A DNA stretch of 64,000 bases from Anaeramoeba flamelloides (GCA_027625915.1 JANTQA010000070.1:6453001-6517000); one strand, 5' to 3'; positions 46,939 through 63,321 are shown, counted from the stretch's first letter. Made by a program: numbers and translations. The notes: generated by a model from the sequence alone, not told the origin.

Positions 46939-49678
46939 ATGAGTGGCACCAATCAGCTTCTGTACAAAGTTCTTGAAAATTACAAACTAACAAACAATAC
47001 ACTCAATAGTGAACAATTAAAAGTTTATCAAGCAATACATCTCCGAACACAAATTAGAGTAATTATTTTTTTTTAATTATTTTTCTTTGTTTTTTGCTTT
47101 TAACAAAAAAGATCTGAAAAAAAAAACATTTTTTTTTTAAATGGAAAACTTTTTCTCTCTTTCTTTTTCCCCAAATTGAACAAAAAAAAAACAATTTGCG
47201 ACTAAAATAACAAAAAAAAACAAAAACAAAAACTTGTCTTAGGTTTGTATAAATGTTGTGTCAAAAAAACAATTAAAAGAAAAACCAAATACTTTGAAAA
47301 AAACTCTCAAAAATTTTTGTTTGCACGATCATCGAAATTTGGTTCAATTATTTGAGACATTGCAAGATAAAAACAATTATTATTTGGTTCTTGAAAATTT
47401 CAAAGGTCGTCCTTTGAATGATTTTTTGAAATTCCACAAGCACAGCCATCAGGAAAAAAACATAAAAAGCCTATTGGTTCAATTTATTTGTCGTAAGTTA
47501 ACCAATTACATTTTACTTTATTTTTTATAAAAGAATTTAAAATTCAATGTAAAAATTCTCAAAAAAAGAACAGCTTTTGTGGACTTGAATGAAATTTTAA
47601 AAAATCAGTCTAAAAACAAAAAATTCTAATTATTGTAAAATTTTTCTTTTAAATATTCCTGAATAGTTTGGAATTACTTTCAAAAAAATAAAGTCAACTT
47701 GAGTGTTGTGAACGAATCTTCAATCTTTGTCGATCAAAATTTCAATTTGAAAGTGAACATTTTTTCACCAAAAAATTCACAATTCGCTTTGGGTGGATTG
47801 GTAAAAAAACTAAAGTCACCACAAAAGAAAATTCAAGAGCACAGTAGAAGGATCAATGAATTTTTTCTCAAGTTTGTGATTGGTATTTTTTTAAGGCATC
47901 CGCTTTCTGGTGTCACAACAAATGAACAAAATTTCCACCAAATCTTAAATAAATTTTCTGAGAGCAAACAAGTAAGAGTTTTTGTACAAAAAATTTTCCA
48001 AGCAGCTCAAAAAAAGACAAAGGGGCCATTGCACTTGGATGAAATTCAAGAGCACCAATGGATTATTGACGAATATGACAGGTATTTAAAGTATTTAAAA
48101 CGATTAGAAACGGTACAAGAAGATATTTTGAACACAATAAGGGTTAACGAAAACAAAGCTTATCATCTAAGAACAAAATTAGTAATAGGCGAAGATGATC
48201 AAGAAAAAATTATTTATAAAATGTTTTTTAATCAAATTAAAAAATCCAAATGCCTAAAATTAAATCTGTGTAATAACCAAGAAAAAGTAGATCTTTATCT
48301 CAAAAAAAAGATCTCACAAATTAAAAAATGTCTGAATCCCTATGAAATTATGCAATCTGAAATCTTAGAAATGGAAAACACCCCCCCAAGGAATTGTAAA
48401 GAAAGTACACTGGAACTCCAATCAGAAAACGAATCAAACCTTGAATCGGCTCTGAATACTGGGAATTTAAACTCACAAACAAAAACAATAAACAACAGAA
48501 ATCTAAATAATTTTACCTTTTCCAAATCAAAAATGTCCTCAGATTCATTTTCTGATTCTAACATTTTTCAAAGTTTAATCAACAGTCCTCATACCAAAGG
48601 TATGAAATTAATGCCAAGCAACCAGTCTACGTTGATAAACGAAATTGAAAATAAGCAAAATCAAAATGAAAACGAAAAAGAGTGTCAATATGTAAATATC
48701 GAGAACAAGAGAAATTTGACTACAAATTTTAATATTATCCAAGAAGAAAGAAAACAACAAAAATGCGAACTTGAAAAAATGCTAGGCGATCTTTATGTTA
48801 TTAAAAAATCGAATTCACATACTTTTCTACAAACGCTAAGCAACCCTAAAAAAGTTCTGAAAAATCAAATAAAAAATTCATTAATTTTGAATAACAATGA
48901 AAAAACAAATATCAAAAAGAAAAACCATCAAAGGCATAATTTTGATTTTAAAGATCCAAGGAATGAAAAAGAAATTGAACAAGATCAGATCAAAAAAAAC
49001 AAAAAAATGCACTTGGTGAAATCACAATTGAACAGGATACGGTCTAGTGTCAATACAACCAATAGTTTATATGATCAATTCAGCCCAAGTCAATTAACTA
49101 GGATCCACAAAAAATGGAGGAACAACTCAATTCAAAACGATAGCAAATACGAGCATTATTTTTCAATGAAGGAGAAATCAAAATCAAATCCAAATATAAT
49201 TTCAAATAAGTACTTGTTTACTAATTCGCCATCACTAAAAAACCTTCATCAAATGAGACAATCGTCAAGAAACGAAAATAATTTCAGTAGATCTTTTGAT
49301 TTTATCTCCATCAAGCAAAAGAATAACAATAAAATTTATCCTAATAAAAAAAATACAAACACATTTGAAAATTTCCCTAATAATTTGGCAATTATTAAAT
49401 TATTTAACTTGAAAGCATTTAAGGTTAAAAAAAATAAATTATTAAAATTATTACAAGAAATTTTTTTAGTAATGGGTATTAAATATAAAAAAACCCAAAA
49501 AGATATTTACTTATGTTCTACTCATTTTCAAAACAAAACAATCAAATTTGAAATCAAATTTCAGAAAAACATAAAAACTAAATTAGGGAGGGTTACATTT
49601 AAACGTTTAAATTGCAATTCTTGTATTTTTCATAATTTGTGGGCAGATATTTATGATATTTATACCAACCACTTCTAA
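46939..49678 (+). CDS. MARK/Kin1-like pseudokinase with C-terminal KA1 domain
   Basis: Three exons: 46939-47058, 47243-47492 and 47667-49678, all GT-AG (GTAATT/TCTTAG, GTAAGT/GAATAG). Phases agree and give 793 residues. The N-lobe aligns with MARK kinases along NYKL...VYQAIHLRTQIRVCINVV, LHDHRNLVQLF and YYLVLENFKG. The catalytic positions are lost: the Gly-loop has no glycine, the VAIK Lys is Asn44, HRD reads NLS (134-136), the catalytic-loop Asn is Ser141 and DFG reads NIF (154-156); no APE motif is visible. The C-lobe persists as INEFFLKFVIGIFL...HPLSG and HLDEIQEHQWI (246-256). A 440-residue Asn/Lys/Ser-rich linker follows. Residues 696-793 form a KA1 domain with VTFKRLNCNSCIFHN, matching the MARK pattern VRFKRxxGxSxxFxN. 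KA1 domains bind acidic phospholipids or regulate kinases. A scaffold or membrane-docked regulator is inferred. Confidence 0.85.
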
Positions 49679-50740
49679 AAAGATTATTAATCTATTACAC
49701 ATGTACATGTATATACAAATAGAACACATACATACACTATTATAATACCCTTTTTTATTTTTTATTTATTTTATTTTTTCTTTTTTTAATTAGACTTCAC
49801 CCCTTCTTCTTTTTGTTTTAAATATATTTAATTTTTCACATTTTTAAATAATTAGAAAGTAATATATTTAGAATTTTTTTTTTTTTAATAGAAATGGATT
49901 TTTTCATTTATTAATTTATTAAATAATAATAATAATAATTTCAAAAAATACATTTTTTATTTAATTTGTTTGTGTTTATTGATATTCTCAGTAAAAAATA
50001 AAATAAAAATAAGTACATTCTACATGAATTTTTGAGACATTTTTATTTCAGAAAGATATTGAAAAAAAAAAAAAAAAATATTTTTGTTTTTTTAGTAATT
50101 AGTTACTCTAATTTAGAATTATATTTCAATCTGAACAAAGTTATATAACTCTTTGAAAAAAAAATGTATTAAAATTCTAAAATATTATTTTATTGTTTAA
50201 TTTGAACCTTACCCAATTCTCTATTAAAATATTAAACCCAATTTTTAAAATCACCATTGCCAATTATTTACTCATTTTATTCTCTCTTCTTTGATAAATA
50301 TAAAATTTGAAAACTTATTTGAGTGATATAATCCAAAACAGATTTTTGAAATACTGGGATTTAAAATTTAAAGACAATAAAATGGCATCTCCCCGCTTTC
50401 AATTATTTCATATTCATTTGAGTTAAAATTTTTACCCCAAAAATATACGTTTTTTTCTCAGCTAAAGACATTTAAAAAAAAACTATACTATTAAAAACAA
50501 TAAATACAATAGCCCCAGGATTATATACAATAGGGTATTGGTTATATTTTAAATAAACTCAATAAACAAAGGATGGAATGATAATTGGAGTGAGTATTTT
50601 TGTCTAACTTGGAATTTTCAATTTTATTTTTTCATACAAGTGTGGAATTGAAGTCAAAAATTTAGATTTTTTGTACCCCCTTCCCTACTGTTTTAAAGTT
50701 TTTTTTTTTTTTCAACTTTTTTTTATTGGAAACTTGACCA
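49679..50740. other. AT-rich gap 3' of the pseudokinase gene
   Basis: Contains ACATGTACATGT and poly-T runs close to the gene end (likely 3' UTR); beyond that nothing recognisable. Confidence 0.45.
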
Positions 50741-51273
50741 TAAATCCATTCTAAAAATTTGGATAAACCCAAAATCAAAAATGTACAAAAAAAACACAAT
50801 TTGTTTTATTTTCCCAAACCTAATATAACACCAAGTTTAAGTTCTAAAGTATTAATATTTTTAAAGTAACCACTTTTATTCAAATAAAATAAAAATAAAA
50901 AGACAAAAAAATTGGTGTGTCCAAAATGATGAAACGAGCTAAACAAACAATTGGATTGGTAAATTTGTTGATATTTCACAAACCCTTATTGGTTGATAAA
51001 ATGATTAAATACCACCAACTAATATTAGAAAATTATTCTATTTAACTAAACTCAAATTTAGCCTTATAACAATCATTGGAAAAAAAAATATCCCGAGCGA
51101 ATGTAATCTATTGAGTAATTGAAAAAATGAAAAAAAAAAAAAAAAAAAAAGAATAATACAATGAAAAAAGATTCAATAAATAGTAAAATCAAAATTATTT
51201 CCAAATTCCATGAAATTGTATTATTGTTCTCATTCTTTTAACTATTTCAACTGTATTAAAATTATTGAATTTA
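50741..51273. mobile_element. Non-autonomous element with Tc1-like ends, copy B
   Basis: Left end TAAATCCATTCTAAAAATTTGG, right end inverted TAAATTCAATAATTTTAATAC, TA at both edges. The body matches copy A at 24775-25310: CCCAAACCTAATATAA, GTGTGTCCAAAATGATGAAACGAGC and TTGGTAAATTTGTTG. Confidence 0.75.
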
Positions 51274-51892
51274 TGTTTACTTTCGATTTTTATTTCTCAC
51301 ATGTTTCACTCAAGTTAAAATATACAAAAATAAAACTTTTGTCAAAATGAAAAAATTTAAACTTTTTTTGGCAATTCCCAAATATTCATTATATGTGTTT
51401 ATAATACTTATTTTTCCAATTCATTTTATAAACATCTCAAATTAAGATTCTTTAGTTCTTTTATTCATTTTTATTAATTTCTATTTGATTTAAATGAACA
51501 GGTTTTTTTATAAATTTTTATTTTCTTATTTAGATATTAAATTGGTTTTATATATCTCGTTAATGGTATTTGTTTAAAAATAAAATTCTGAATTCTTAAT
51601 TAAAAAAATATTTTCAAAATTGAAATGTAGTAAATTTTATTTCAAAAAAATTTATATATATATATATATATATTTATGTTTATTGAATAATTTTAATAAA
51701 TTGAGATAATTTGAAAATAAAAAATATGAAGAAGAAAAAAACCTGAAATAAGATTCTATGCAAAATGAATTTCCGCCTCATTAAAATGTTTTAATAAACT
51801 ATTAGAAAAAAATAATAGAAAAGAAAATAAATATAAGAAAATAAATTATCAATTTTTAAAAAAAAAAAATTAAAAAAAAATCATAAAGTATC
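51274..51892. other. AT-rich gap with (TA)n
   Basis: A short (TA)n tract at about 51653-51673; otherwise A/T-rich without features. The 3' UTR of DIM1 lies at the right edge. Confidence 0.4.
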
Positions 51893-54913
<3,021 letters not shown>

Positions 54914-57496
54914 TTTGACAATTTTTGCTGTTTTTGATTACTTAATTGTGACAATACAAGAAAAAATGAGTGAATCATCCTCAAGTAAAATTTTGGATTC
55001 ACTTTTCCTCTGTTTGGAAACAATTTGTTATTTTTTTAAAGAAGTGAATGTTTGGGTGAGTTTCTTCTCGTTAATACGTTGATCTGTAAAAGTAGGGATC
55101 TTTTTTTTAAAGTCAAATAGTTATTCACTCATTAGAAAAATTTTAGTATTTCTTCATTAGTAATAATTGATCTTATCTTTGAAATATTTCAAGAGATGAG
55201 TTGTTATAGTTGTTGGGTGATATTTTTTGGAGCTCATTTTTATTGTCTCTCTTTGAAAATTTAGTTTACTTTGATTGCTTTATTTGTAAAAAATTACTTT
55301 TGATTTTTAAAAAGTTTTTGATTTGACAAAGAAATTTCAAAATTTTTTTGTGGAATAAAAGACTCAAAAGGATTTCTACCGAGACAAAATTTTCTTTTTA
55401 TATAAAAATGAATTATTTCAGATAACTAAAAATATAAATTATTAGATTTTTTTCGAGATTGGTACAGTGTGTTAATTTTACAATGTAACCCCTTTAATTA
55501 ATATTTTGAAGAACTGACAAACCGGGTATTTTTATTCTTAGAATACTAGTAGTATTGGGGATACTAAAATCAAATTTAAAATTTTTTCAAATTGGGTCAA
55601 TTATTAAAGTATTTCGAAAAAAATTGAGGTCGGCCCAGTCTGAAAGTGACTTTTTATCTCAAATAATTTTAAGATATTTAAAAACTTTACTCTTATTTTG
55701 GTTCTGTATCTCAAAATAAGGATTGTTAAAATTGTCAGGATCTGATGAAAATTATATTACTGTAATGTTCCCATACTAAAACAATAATTTTTAATTCAAG
55801 TTCCCAAATATTTTTTTCAATTTATCCAATATCAACAATCAAACAGATCTCCACTAATAATTGAGAAACAATAATTTTAGAAATTAATTAATTGTCCTTC
55901 TGAGGCTTTATGATTAAATTTTGGGTATATTATTAAATTTCAAATTTGATCAAATTTCACAAGTAGTCAACTTGAATTTTTTCATATTTTTGAAGAGTTT
56001 CTGGATTAATTTTATCAGTATGAAAGATTTATAATGGTTTTTAATGGCTGTGGGAGGAAATAACCAAAAATATAATTTTGTGATTGATAGTATTTTATTA
56101 GTTAAATTGTAGAAAATTCAAAATTTTGAAATCATCATACTAAATATTTTTAAAAATTTGTTCAAAACACAATTTTAATGGATAAACTTAAGTAAGAAAT
56201 TTTTTAACTCTAAAAACAAGTTAAACAAGTCTAATTCACATTTTGATTAATTTTTTTTTTTTCAAAATAATAGTCAAAAGTCCCTAACATATCATCCAAC
56301 CCCACTCTAACATAATCTAACCAACACCGAATACTTCAACATACATGAAAAGATGGGTTTAAATACCAACAGTTATTATATTCGAATAAAATTGACTATT
56401 TTGATAACAATTGAGAATTTGACAAATTTGAAAAGTAATAATTTTCCCTTAAATTTTTATTAGTTAAATTTGATTTTAATATCAATACTTGTTTATTATT
56501 TGGGTTTCAAATAATTTGTTACACTAATCCCACAAACGATAAAGTTTTTTCAATCTAATTAGTGTCTTAACCAAACAAATTTTTTTCAATGTTTGGCAAA
56601 AAAAAAGTAAATAATTTGATCGGATTTATCTGATTTAAAAAACTCAATAATATCAATTTTTTTTTTTTTAATTTCTTTGATTTTCTATTTGATTATTAAA
56701 AGTTATTAATAGGATAAGAATACCATATAGAGTAGCATCAAATTAAAACATACCTTTCGCGAATCTAACTAATATTATGGTATCTGGTTCAAATATCTTT
56801 AAAAATCCAAGTTGTACAATAGTACTAAAAATTGGGCTTGTTAATTGAAAAAGAAAATATGATTAATAAAAAAAAAAAATAATTTTGAAAAAAAAAATCT
56901 TGGTTTCTCCAAATTTAAATGTTAAATCATAAACTTAAGAGACTTCATCGTTCAAAATTTTCTTTCTTAAATTTGTCTCGAAACTTTGATTATTTACAAA
57001 AAAAGTGATTTTTTTCAGAAAAAATAACAAATTAATTCTGGTATTATTTTTTTTTCAAATTATTTTCATCTGTTAGATAACTATTCAAAAAAAAATATTT
57101 CCAGAGTAAATTAGAACAAGAATAATCAAAAATTTTGTAGTATTAAAGAAATTAACTAAATTTTTAATTCTATTTACTCTTTAATTGGCCATAAATTACA
57201 TTATTTTTTGAAAATCCAAAATATCAAATTAAAAAATCCCTAAAAAAGTTGGAAAATTCTCTTTTATAATTTTTTTATGCAAATTGATCAAATTTAGAAA
57301 CTTGAAAAAAAAAAAAAATATATTCATTTGAGAAAGATCATAAAAATTTAGATTTCTACAAGTTTATTCCCAAAAATTTCGAAAATAAAAAAATTTCAAA
57401 AAATAACCAAACTTTATGTATATAAAAGGTCAAATTTCTCCATTTTATTACTGAATTGAAAATTTCTTCAGATGAATTACCAAAAAAACTCGGACT

Positions 57497-57543
<47 letters not shown>

Positions 57544-58909
57544 GATAATAATAATAGAAGTATTGTTATGATATATTTTTGAAAAATTGATTCAGAAGGA
57601 AGTCATTTATTCTTTGTAATTCTTAGTTTAAATGAGGTTTTTTTTTTTTTTTTTTTTTTACCAAATCTATTTTATGATCAAAAAAAATTCTTTTGCAAAA
57701 ATATTGTTGAATTAGTACGAAAATTCATTAACTATTATATTGCGATTAATTTTTATACACGATTTACTTTTTATCATTATATTTTAATATTTGTTACAAT
57801 TAAGTTAGAATATCACGATTTGTCGTATTGACGCGATAATATTGAATATTGTGATTTTTTAAAATATTGCTATTTGATAAAAATTATCAATTTTTTTGTA
57901 ACTTTATCGTGACTCGACAAGATATCATAAAAACTTCTTAAAGTTTATTTTTTCAAATAACCTGGGTTCAGAAAATAAAATTCAAAAAGATTTTCAATCA
58001 TCAAAAGTATAATTATCTGCTCAGCATTTACATTGCCAAGAGTTTTGATATTTTTTATTTATTTTTTTTTATTGGACTCACTCTTCTAATTGTTTTAGAA
58101 ATGTGAATTGTTTACTCTGAAACTTAAAAGAACAAAAAATTTCAACTAATTATTATTTTATTCATTTTTAGAATTTCTTTTGGATTTGAAATTAGATTTT
58201 TTCTTAGAAAAATCTCAGACAAATATTTTGAATCTATGTATTTTTGTATAATCTCTTTAGTTTGGAATCTGGAAGGCATCTTTGTTTCATTTTAACTTAA
58301 TATTTTTTTTTAATTTCTTTTTTATGAAATTCATGTGATTGGTTCATAAAACCTTTTTTTTATATGTTTAAAAAAAAAACTTTAAAAAAAAAATTAAAAT
58401 AATTTGATTTTTTCAAGGTAGAATTGTAATAATATGGTAGTTCGAAAATTCAATGAGAAAAAAATAAGGTTATTTTAATGTATTAAAAAAAAAGGGTGTT
58501 TTTTTTTTTCATATTAAAAGTATTTCATAAGGTTTTTATCACAAAGACAATTTTTTATTAAAATGAAATAAAAAAAAATTTAAATTCAAGGGGTGTTAAC
58601 CGTATATTCTTATTTCCGAATCCCCAACAAAAAAGACTAAGATCCGAATTACTCTTTTCTTGATTACTCGATTCAAGTAACCAACTTTTTGAAATTTATT
58701 AAAATATAAAAAGTCCAAAAGGATGTTCAAATTTCAAAATTAATTTTAAATAATGAATTTAACAGATGTTTTGCGAAAATAACTGAAAGATGAGAACTTT
58801 TAAAAAAATTGATTTAATTAAATTAGGTTTTATTAAAAAAAAATATTTATATTTAAAATCTCTTCTTATTTAAAAATAAATAAATAAAAAAAAAAGATGA
58901 AGAAAAAGT
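54914..58909. other. Long AT-rich gap between DIM1 and Ras
   Basis: No gene seen. At about 56730-57010 there is a diverged relative of the AAGGGATTAG-family left half (GGTTCAAATATCTTTAAAAA, TAGTACTAAAAATT, CAAATTTAAATGTTAAATCA). A trinucleotide (AAT)n tract lies at 57499-57556 and a long T run at 57639-57659. Confidence 0.45.
57499..57556. repeat. (AAT)n microsatellite
   Basis: About 14 perfect units of TAA/AAT followed by interrupted units. Confidence 0.9.
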
Positions 58910-61471
58910 CTAGATTATTAAACACTTTTTTTTTTTTTTTTTTATTGGACCAGCAGATTTCCTAATTAATTTTACAATTTCATGGAAAGACTCGACTAAA
59001 TTGTTAGTAGTCTTTGCAGATGTCTCAAAAAAGGAAAGGCTCAAAGACTCGGCAATTGCTTTACCCTCTTTTATTGAAACTTCACGTTGTTTCTCAAGAT
59101 CACATTTGTTGCCACATAGCACACCTGGGAAAACATCTTTGTCTTTGACACGCTGAATCGTTTCACAGAGATTCATTACCTGATCAAAACTTTCAGCATC
59201 AATAATTGAATAAATTATAAGAAAGCCCTCACCTGAGTCCATATACTATTGTTTGTGTGTGTGTTTGTGTTAATGGTTGTGTTAATGGTTGTGTGTGTGT
59301 TTGTGTTGGTTTTGTTATTTTGTGGTTTAATTTAATTGGCTTCAATGGAATTGAATATATTTAAAAAATTAATTAATCAAAAAACAAAAATTTTGACAAA
59401 ATTGAAAAATGTAATGAATTAAATAAGTGTTTTCAGATCCTTTCGCACCATTTAAAAATATACACTCAAAAGAAAAAAATTTTAAAAACTAAACTTTTTT
59501 TTTGGTGATTTTTGTCAAAAGAAATAAAATTCTTAATAAGATGGATTTAAGGCTTTATAACTCTTTCAAAATGTAAAAAAATTATCTAGTTTTAGGTGCA
59601 AGGGCATGTTATTTTGGTTCTTATCTGATCGATCTTCGACTTGATATCAATTTTAATATTTTGGTTAAAAATGAATTTATTCATTTTTTTTTTCTCTCCG
59701 AAATCCAAATTTAGAAGTGTGAGACGATACGGTTTTGTTAACAAATAATAAAAAAAGTGATTTTTGGTTTGTCAATTGAAATTTATATAAATCTTTGGCT
59801 TGTTTGGTGTTTTATAAAATTTATTTATTATTTTCTGAAATTAAATAAAAGGAAAATGAAAATTTCAGTTGCAACACAAAAATCATAACACTGTATTTAA
59901 TATCTACCAATTTATAAGTCTTACACTCTTAAATCCCTAGTCCCAATATAAAAGCAAAAAATTTCCATTTTTTTGTCATTTTTTTTCAATCTCCTTTTTC
60001 AAAAATCCCATGAACAAAAGGTTACTTGAAATGCTAAAATAATTACTATTCAAACCTAGCCAAATAATTGGTTCAAAACTATAACTTGTAGATTTTCCAA
60101 AAAAGTTAGTTTAAAAAAAATGACAAAAAAAAATCACCATTTTTTGCTTTTATACTTGAAATAGGGATTTAAATTTGAATTTTTTAATCACCTACCAACA
60201 GATTAATCTTAAACTCTTCAATTCAGATTTTGGGAAATAAGGAAAAAAAAAAAAGAAAAATTTCATTTTTTAACAAACTATTAAAATTCATATCAAGTAG
60301 AAGATCGATCAGATAAGAACCAAAAAAACATTACCCTACACCGAACACAAGGTAATATTTTTTTCATTCTTCAGGGATTGGAAACCTTAAATAATGTTCA
60401 GCCATTAGAACTTGTGAAAAATTGATATTTTTTTTTTTGAAAAAGTTGATGATTAATAAATCATTTTGTTGTTAGGAAAAACCATTTTTCTCAAATCCAA
60501 CGAATTCAAAATACAGTGATTTTCAAATTTATAAATGAAATACTTGATTTCAATTTCATCAAAAATTGATCCACCTCAATTAATAGAAAAAGTAAAAAAA
60601 CCGTCAAAAATCAATTAAAAATGAAAATTTATTGAAAGATGTTTTAAAAACGTGAGAAGCCAAAGTATTCAAAGTGGGACTTAAAACTGTTTAATTCGCA
60701 TGTTTTAAGAAGTTTTATTAACACAAAATAAAACTTTTGGTTCTCACCCGATAAAAACATCAATATTTAAATTAAGTTTTTCTTGATTGAATGTTTGAGA
60801 CAAAAATAAAATTTCAAATAAAAGCCAAAAACTATAATTTAATGATGTGTAAAGACAAATTTATTCAAAAGTTTGTTCCTTGTTTTTATTTTGAGTGAGT
60901 GATCGTTTGGAGTTGTTCGCTTATTTTAAGAATTACACAAACCTAATTTTTGTGAGAAAAATCTGTTTGCCTGTTAATTTCATCTTTTGAAGGACGGTTT
61001 GAAAAAAAAGTGAAGAAATCGCTTGTAATTAAAAAAAAAAAAAATAAATAAATAATTACCTGAGCACGCATAGAGGAATAATCTTCTTGACCACCAGTAT
61101 CCAAAATATCAAGAAGACACGTTTTGTTCTCGACGATAACTTGTTTTCGATAGCATTCTTCGATTGTTGGATCTAAAGGTAAAATGGTAAAAAAAAATAA
61201 AGAAAAATAACATTTTTATTGATCTTTAATTCGTTGCCCTTTCATTAGAAATTCAAAAAGTGGTTTCCATTAGATAAGAAAATCGTTTTTCTTTTTTGAT
61301 CTAATTTTTTTTGTTAATGAAAAGAAATGCACAAGAAAGAAAGAAAAGATTGAAATGAAAAAAAGAAGATTTACCATAATCTGTAACAAAAAAGTTTTGA
61401 AGAAAGCGAATTGTCATTGCCGATTTTCCAACCCCACCACCTCCTACAACAACAATTTTGTGTTCTTCCAT
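58910..61471 (-). CDS. ras: Ras-family small GTPase
   Basis: Membrane-anchored GTP switch, 181 residues from three exons: 61375-61471, 61060-61172 and 58910-59245 (GT-AG, phases agree). P-loop [13 protein letters not shown] (7-19; residue 11 is Gly, usually Ala), switch [13 protein letters not shown] (32-43) with Thr35, and switch [19 protein letters not shown] (54-70) with Gly60 and Gln61 kept but Ala59 replaced by Gly. Base recognition GNKCD and SAK are intact. The tail [10 protein letters not shown] is a polybasic stretch plus CAAX box, the arrangement of K-Ras4B, predicting prenylation on the Cys and plasma-membrane binding without palmitoylation. Overall closest to the Ras rather than the Rap/Ral group by [15 protein letters not shown]. 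Intron 1 is 202 bp, intron 2 is 1814 bp and holds an inverted-repeat element. Start ATG is preceded by GATCCAAT. Confidence 0.96.
59255..59310 (-). repeat. CA-rich minisatellite just upstream of the Ras exon 3 acceptor
   Basis: On the gene's strand the intron ends with repeated ACAACCATTAACACAA and ACACACACAA units, then ACAAACAATAG. It takes the place of a polypyrimidine tract. Confidence 0.7.
59570..60360. mobile_element. 0.8-kb inverted-repeat element in Ras intron 2
   Basis: ATGTTATTTTGGTTCTTATCTGATCGATCTTCGACTTGATATCAA at left is inverted at right (about 60280-60337: TATCAAGTAGAAGATCGATC...AAAACAT). Inner blocks AAATCCCTAGTCCCAATATAAAAGC and GCTTTTATACTTGAAATAGGGATTT continue the inverted arms, so most of the element is palindromic. 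Non-coding. Confidence 0.8.
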
Positions 61472-63321
61472 ATTGGATCAAAAGATTGCTTGTTCTCCAA
61501 AAGTAATTTAACAATAAAAAAAGAAAAAAGGGTTTTTTTTTTGTTTGTTTGGATCAATTTTTTTTTTAAAAGCCAAATTTTCAAAAACAACAAAAAATGA
61601 AAAAATCGATTCAAGAGAATTTTCTTTTGAATAAAACTTTGTTTTAAAAATTCGTTTTATGTTTCTTTTTGTTAAGTTTTTCTCATTTTGGGTTTTGATT
61701 TATTTTTTGAAGATAAATCTAATTTGGTGAATTAAATTTCTCAAAAAAAATCAAATATTATTAAACTGTTTTGCCATTAATAAATATTTTCATCTCATAA
61801 AAACACTACAGCTACAATTACAACACTTTTTGTTCAGAATCAGAGTCGAATTAAAATACTTAAAAATTGTGATTTCTAAAATTGACTTTTGGATTTAACA
61901 TTTATTCAACAAATAAGACACAGTTAAAAATATATTTATTTTGTTCAGTTGTCATCTTTTGATAAGGGTCAAAATTTTAATTCTGAATTATTGTTTTAGT
62001 TGAATAACCAAAACAATAGTTATTCTAACCCAACATTTTTTCTATTTTTAGATTTTTTTGCCTGATTTTGTGATCTTATAGAGAACATTAAAAAGTTCAT
62101 GTAAAGTAGAGCCAAATCCTATGAATCTTGAAAAATCTTTAATTTTGTTTTAAAACTTAAAGACTAAAAGCTTCTTGATTATTTTTCTCTTTTCAATTTA
62201 AATTTATTTCGACTTTTTGATCAAAAAAAAAATATCTCACACCATAGGTTTTAAAAAATAAAATGGATAATTTCAAGTTAGATAAAACTAATTCCCAAAC
62301 TAAGTTTTAATTCCTAATAATAATGTTTTTTTTTAAAAAAACCAAAATCCCCGAACTTTCAAATATGAAAGAGTATTGTATTTATTATTATTAATTTTAC
62401 AGTCTTGGTTGAAAACCTCTCTAGTTAGAAAAAAAAGGTCTATTTTGTTGTAAAAATATTTCAATGCAACAATAAATTGAGTTTAATTCAGCATTGGGGT
62501 ATTTTCCAAAATAGATAATAATTAATAGTTTTGAAAATACTCCATTTTGCCCATAAAAATTAAAATAAGGAAAAAAATACTGTTAATAAATATCCATCCT
62601 CTAAATTTTACAATACTTTTCGAAATAAACCCAAATTTTATTTAATTTTCACTTTATTTCAAAAATTAAAAAAAACATAATGGAAGTGTCCCTCAAGTGC
62701 CGAGCTTTTTTTGAGGTTTTCTATTTTCTTTGTAAAATCTATCGATTTTCCAAAGAAACAGAAAACTCAAGATAAGCTAACGACGGGGTTCCAAGATTCA
62801 AAAGAATTGAGTAAAATTGATAGATTTTATTCTAATATTTTAAATTCTTGAAAAGCCACAAGAAAACCCACGCCCGTTTTACTAGAATTTAAAAGAATAG
62901 AATAAAAGCATAGGTTAAACGCCCCAATGTGAAATTGACGATAACCTAACACAATATCCTAGATTCTAGAGAAATTAAAAGAATTTAGTAATTTCTTTTT
63001 GATTTTATTATATTCTTTTGAATCATAGAAAAAGCTAAATAGAGTCCTAGTTTTTTTTTTTGCTTTTTAGAATCAACCCAAAATTTATTTGATTTTCACT
63101 GATTTGAAAAATTAAAAAAACCTAACTGAAAAATCAAATAAATAATACTTTAATGGTCAAAAATTTTGATCTTCTATTTAAATGATATTTATTAAAATTA
63201 TAATTCCTTGAACAGATAATAAAATAATATCTTCACTTAGAAAAAGAATTTTCACTGTTTTGTTTTAAATTTAATAAAAAATCTTTAAAGAACCTGGATA
63301 ATTGGATTTTTTAACTTAAAT
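61472..63321. other. AT-rich gap upstream of Ras
   Basis: The first 100 bases are the presumed Ras promoter. A pair of direct repeats of about 50 bp (62631-62684 and 63075-63127, CCCAAATTTTATTTAATTTTCACT type) brackets about 390 bp; no coding capacity and no family recognised. Confidence 0.4.

Noticed and set aside
62631-63127. Pair of 50-bp direct repeats that might be terminal repeats of an LTR-type element
   Set aside because: No primer-binding site, no TG...CA ends, no coding capacity; more likely a local duplication of AT-rich sequence.
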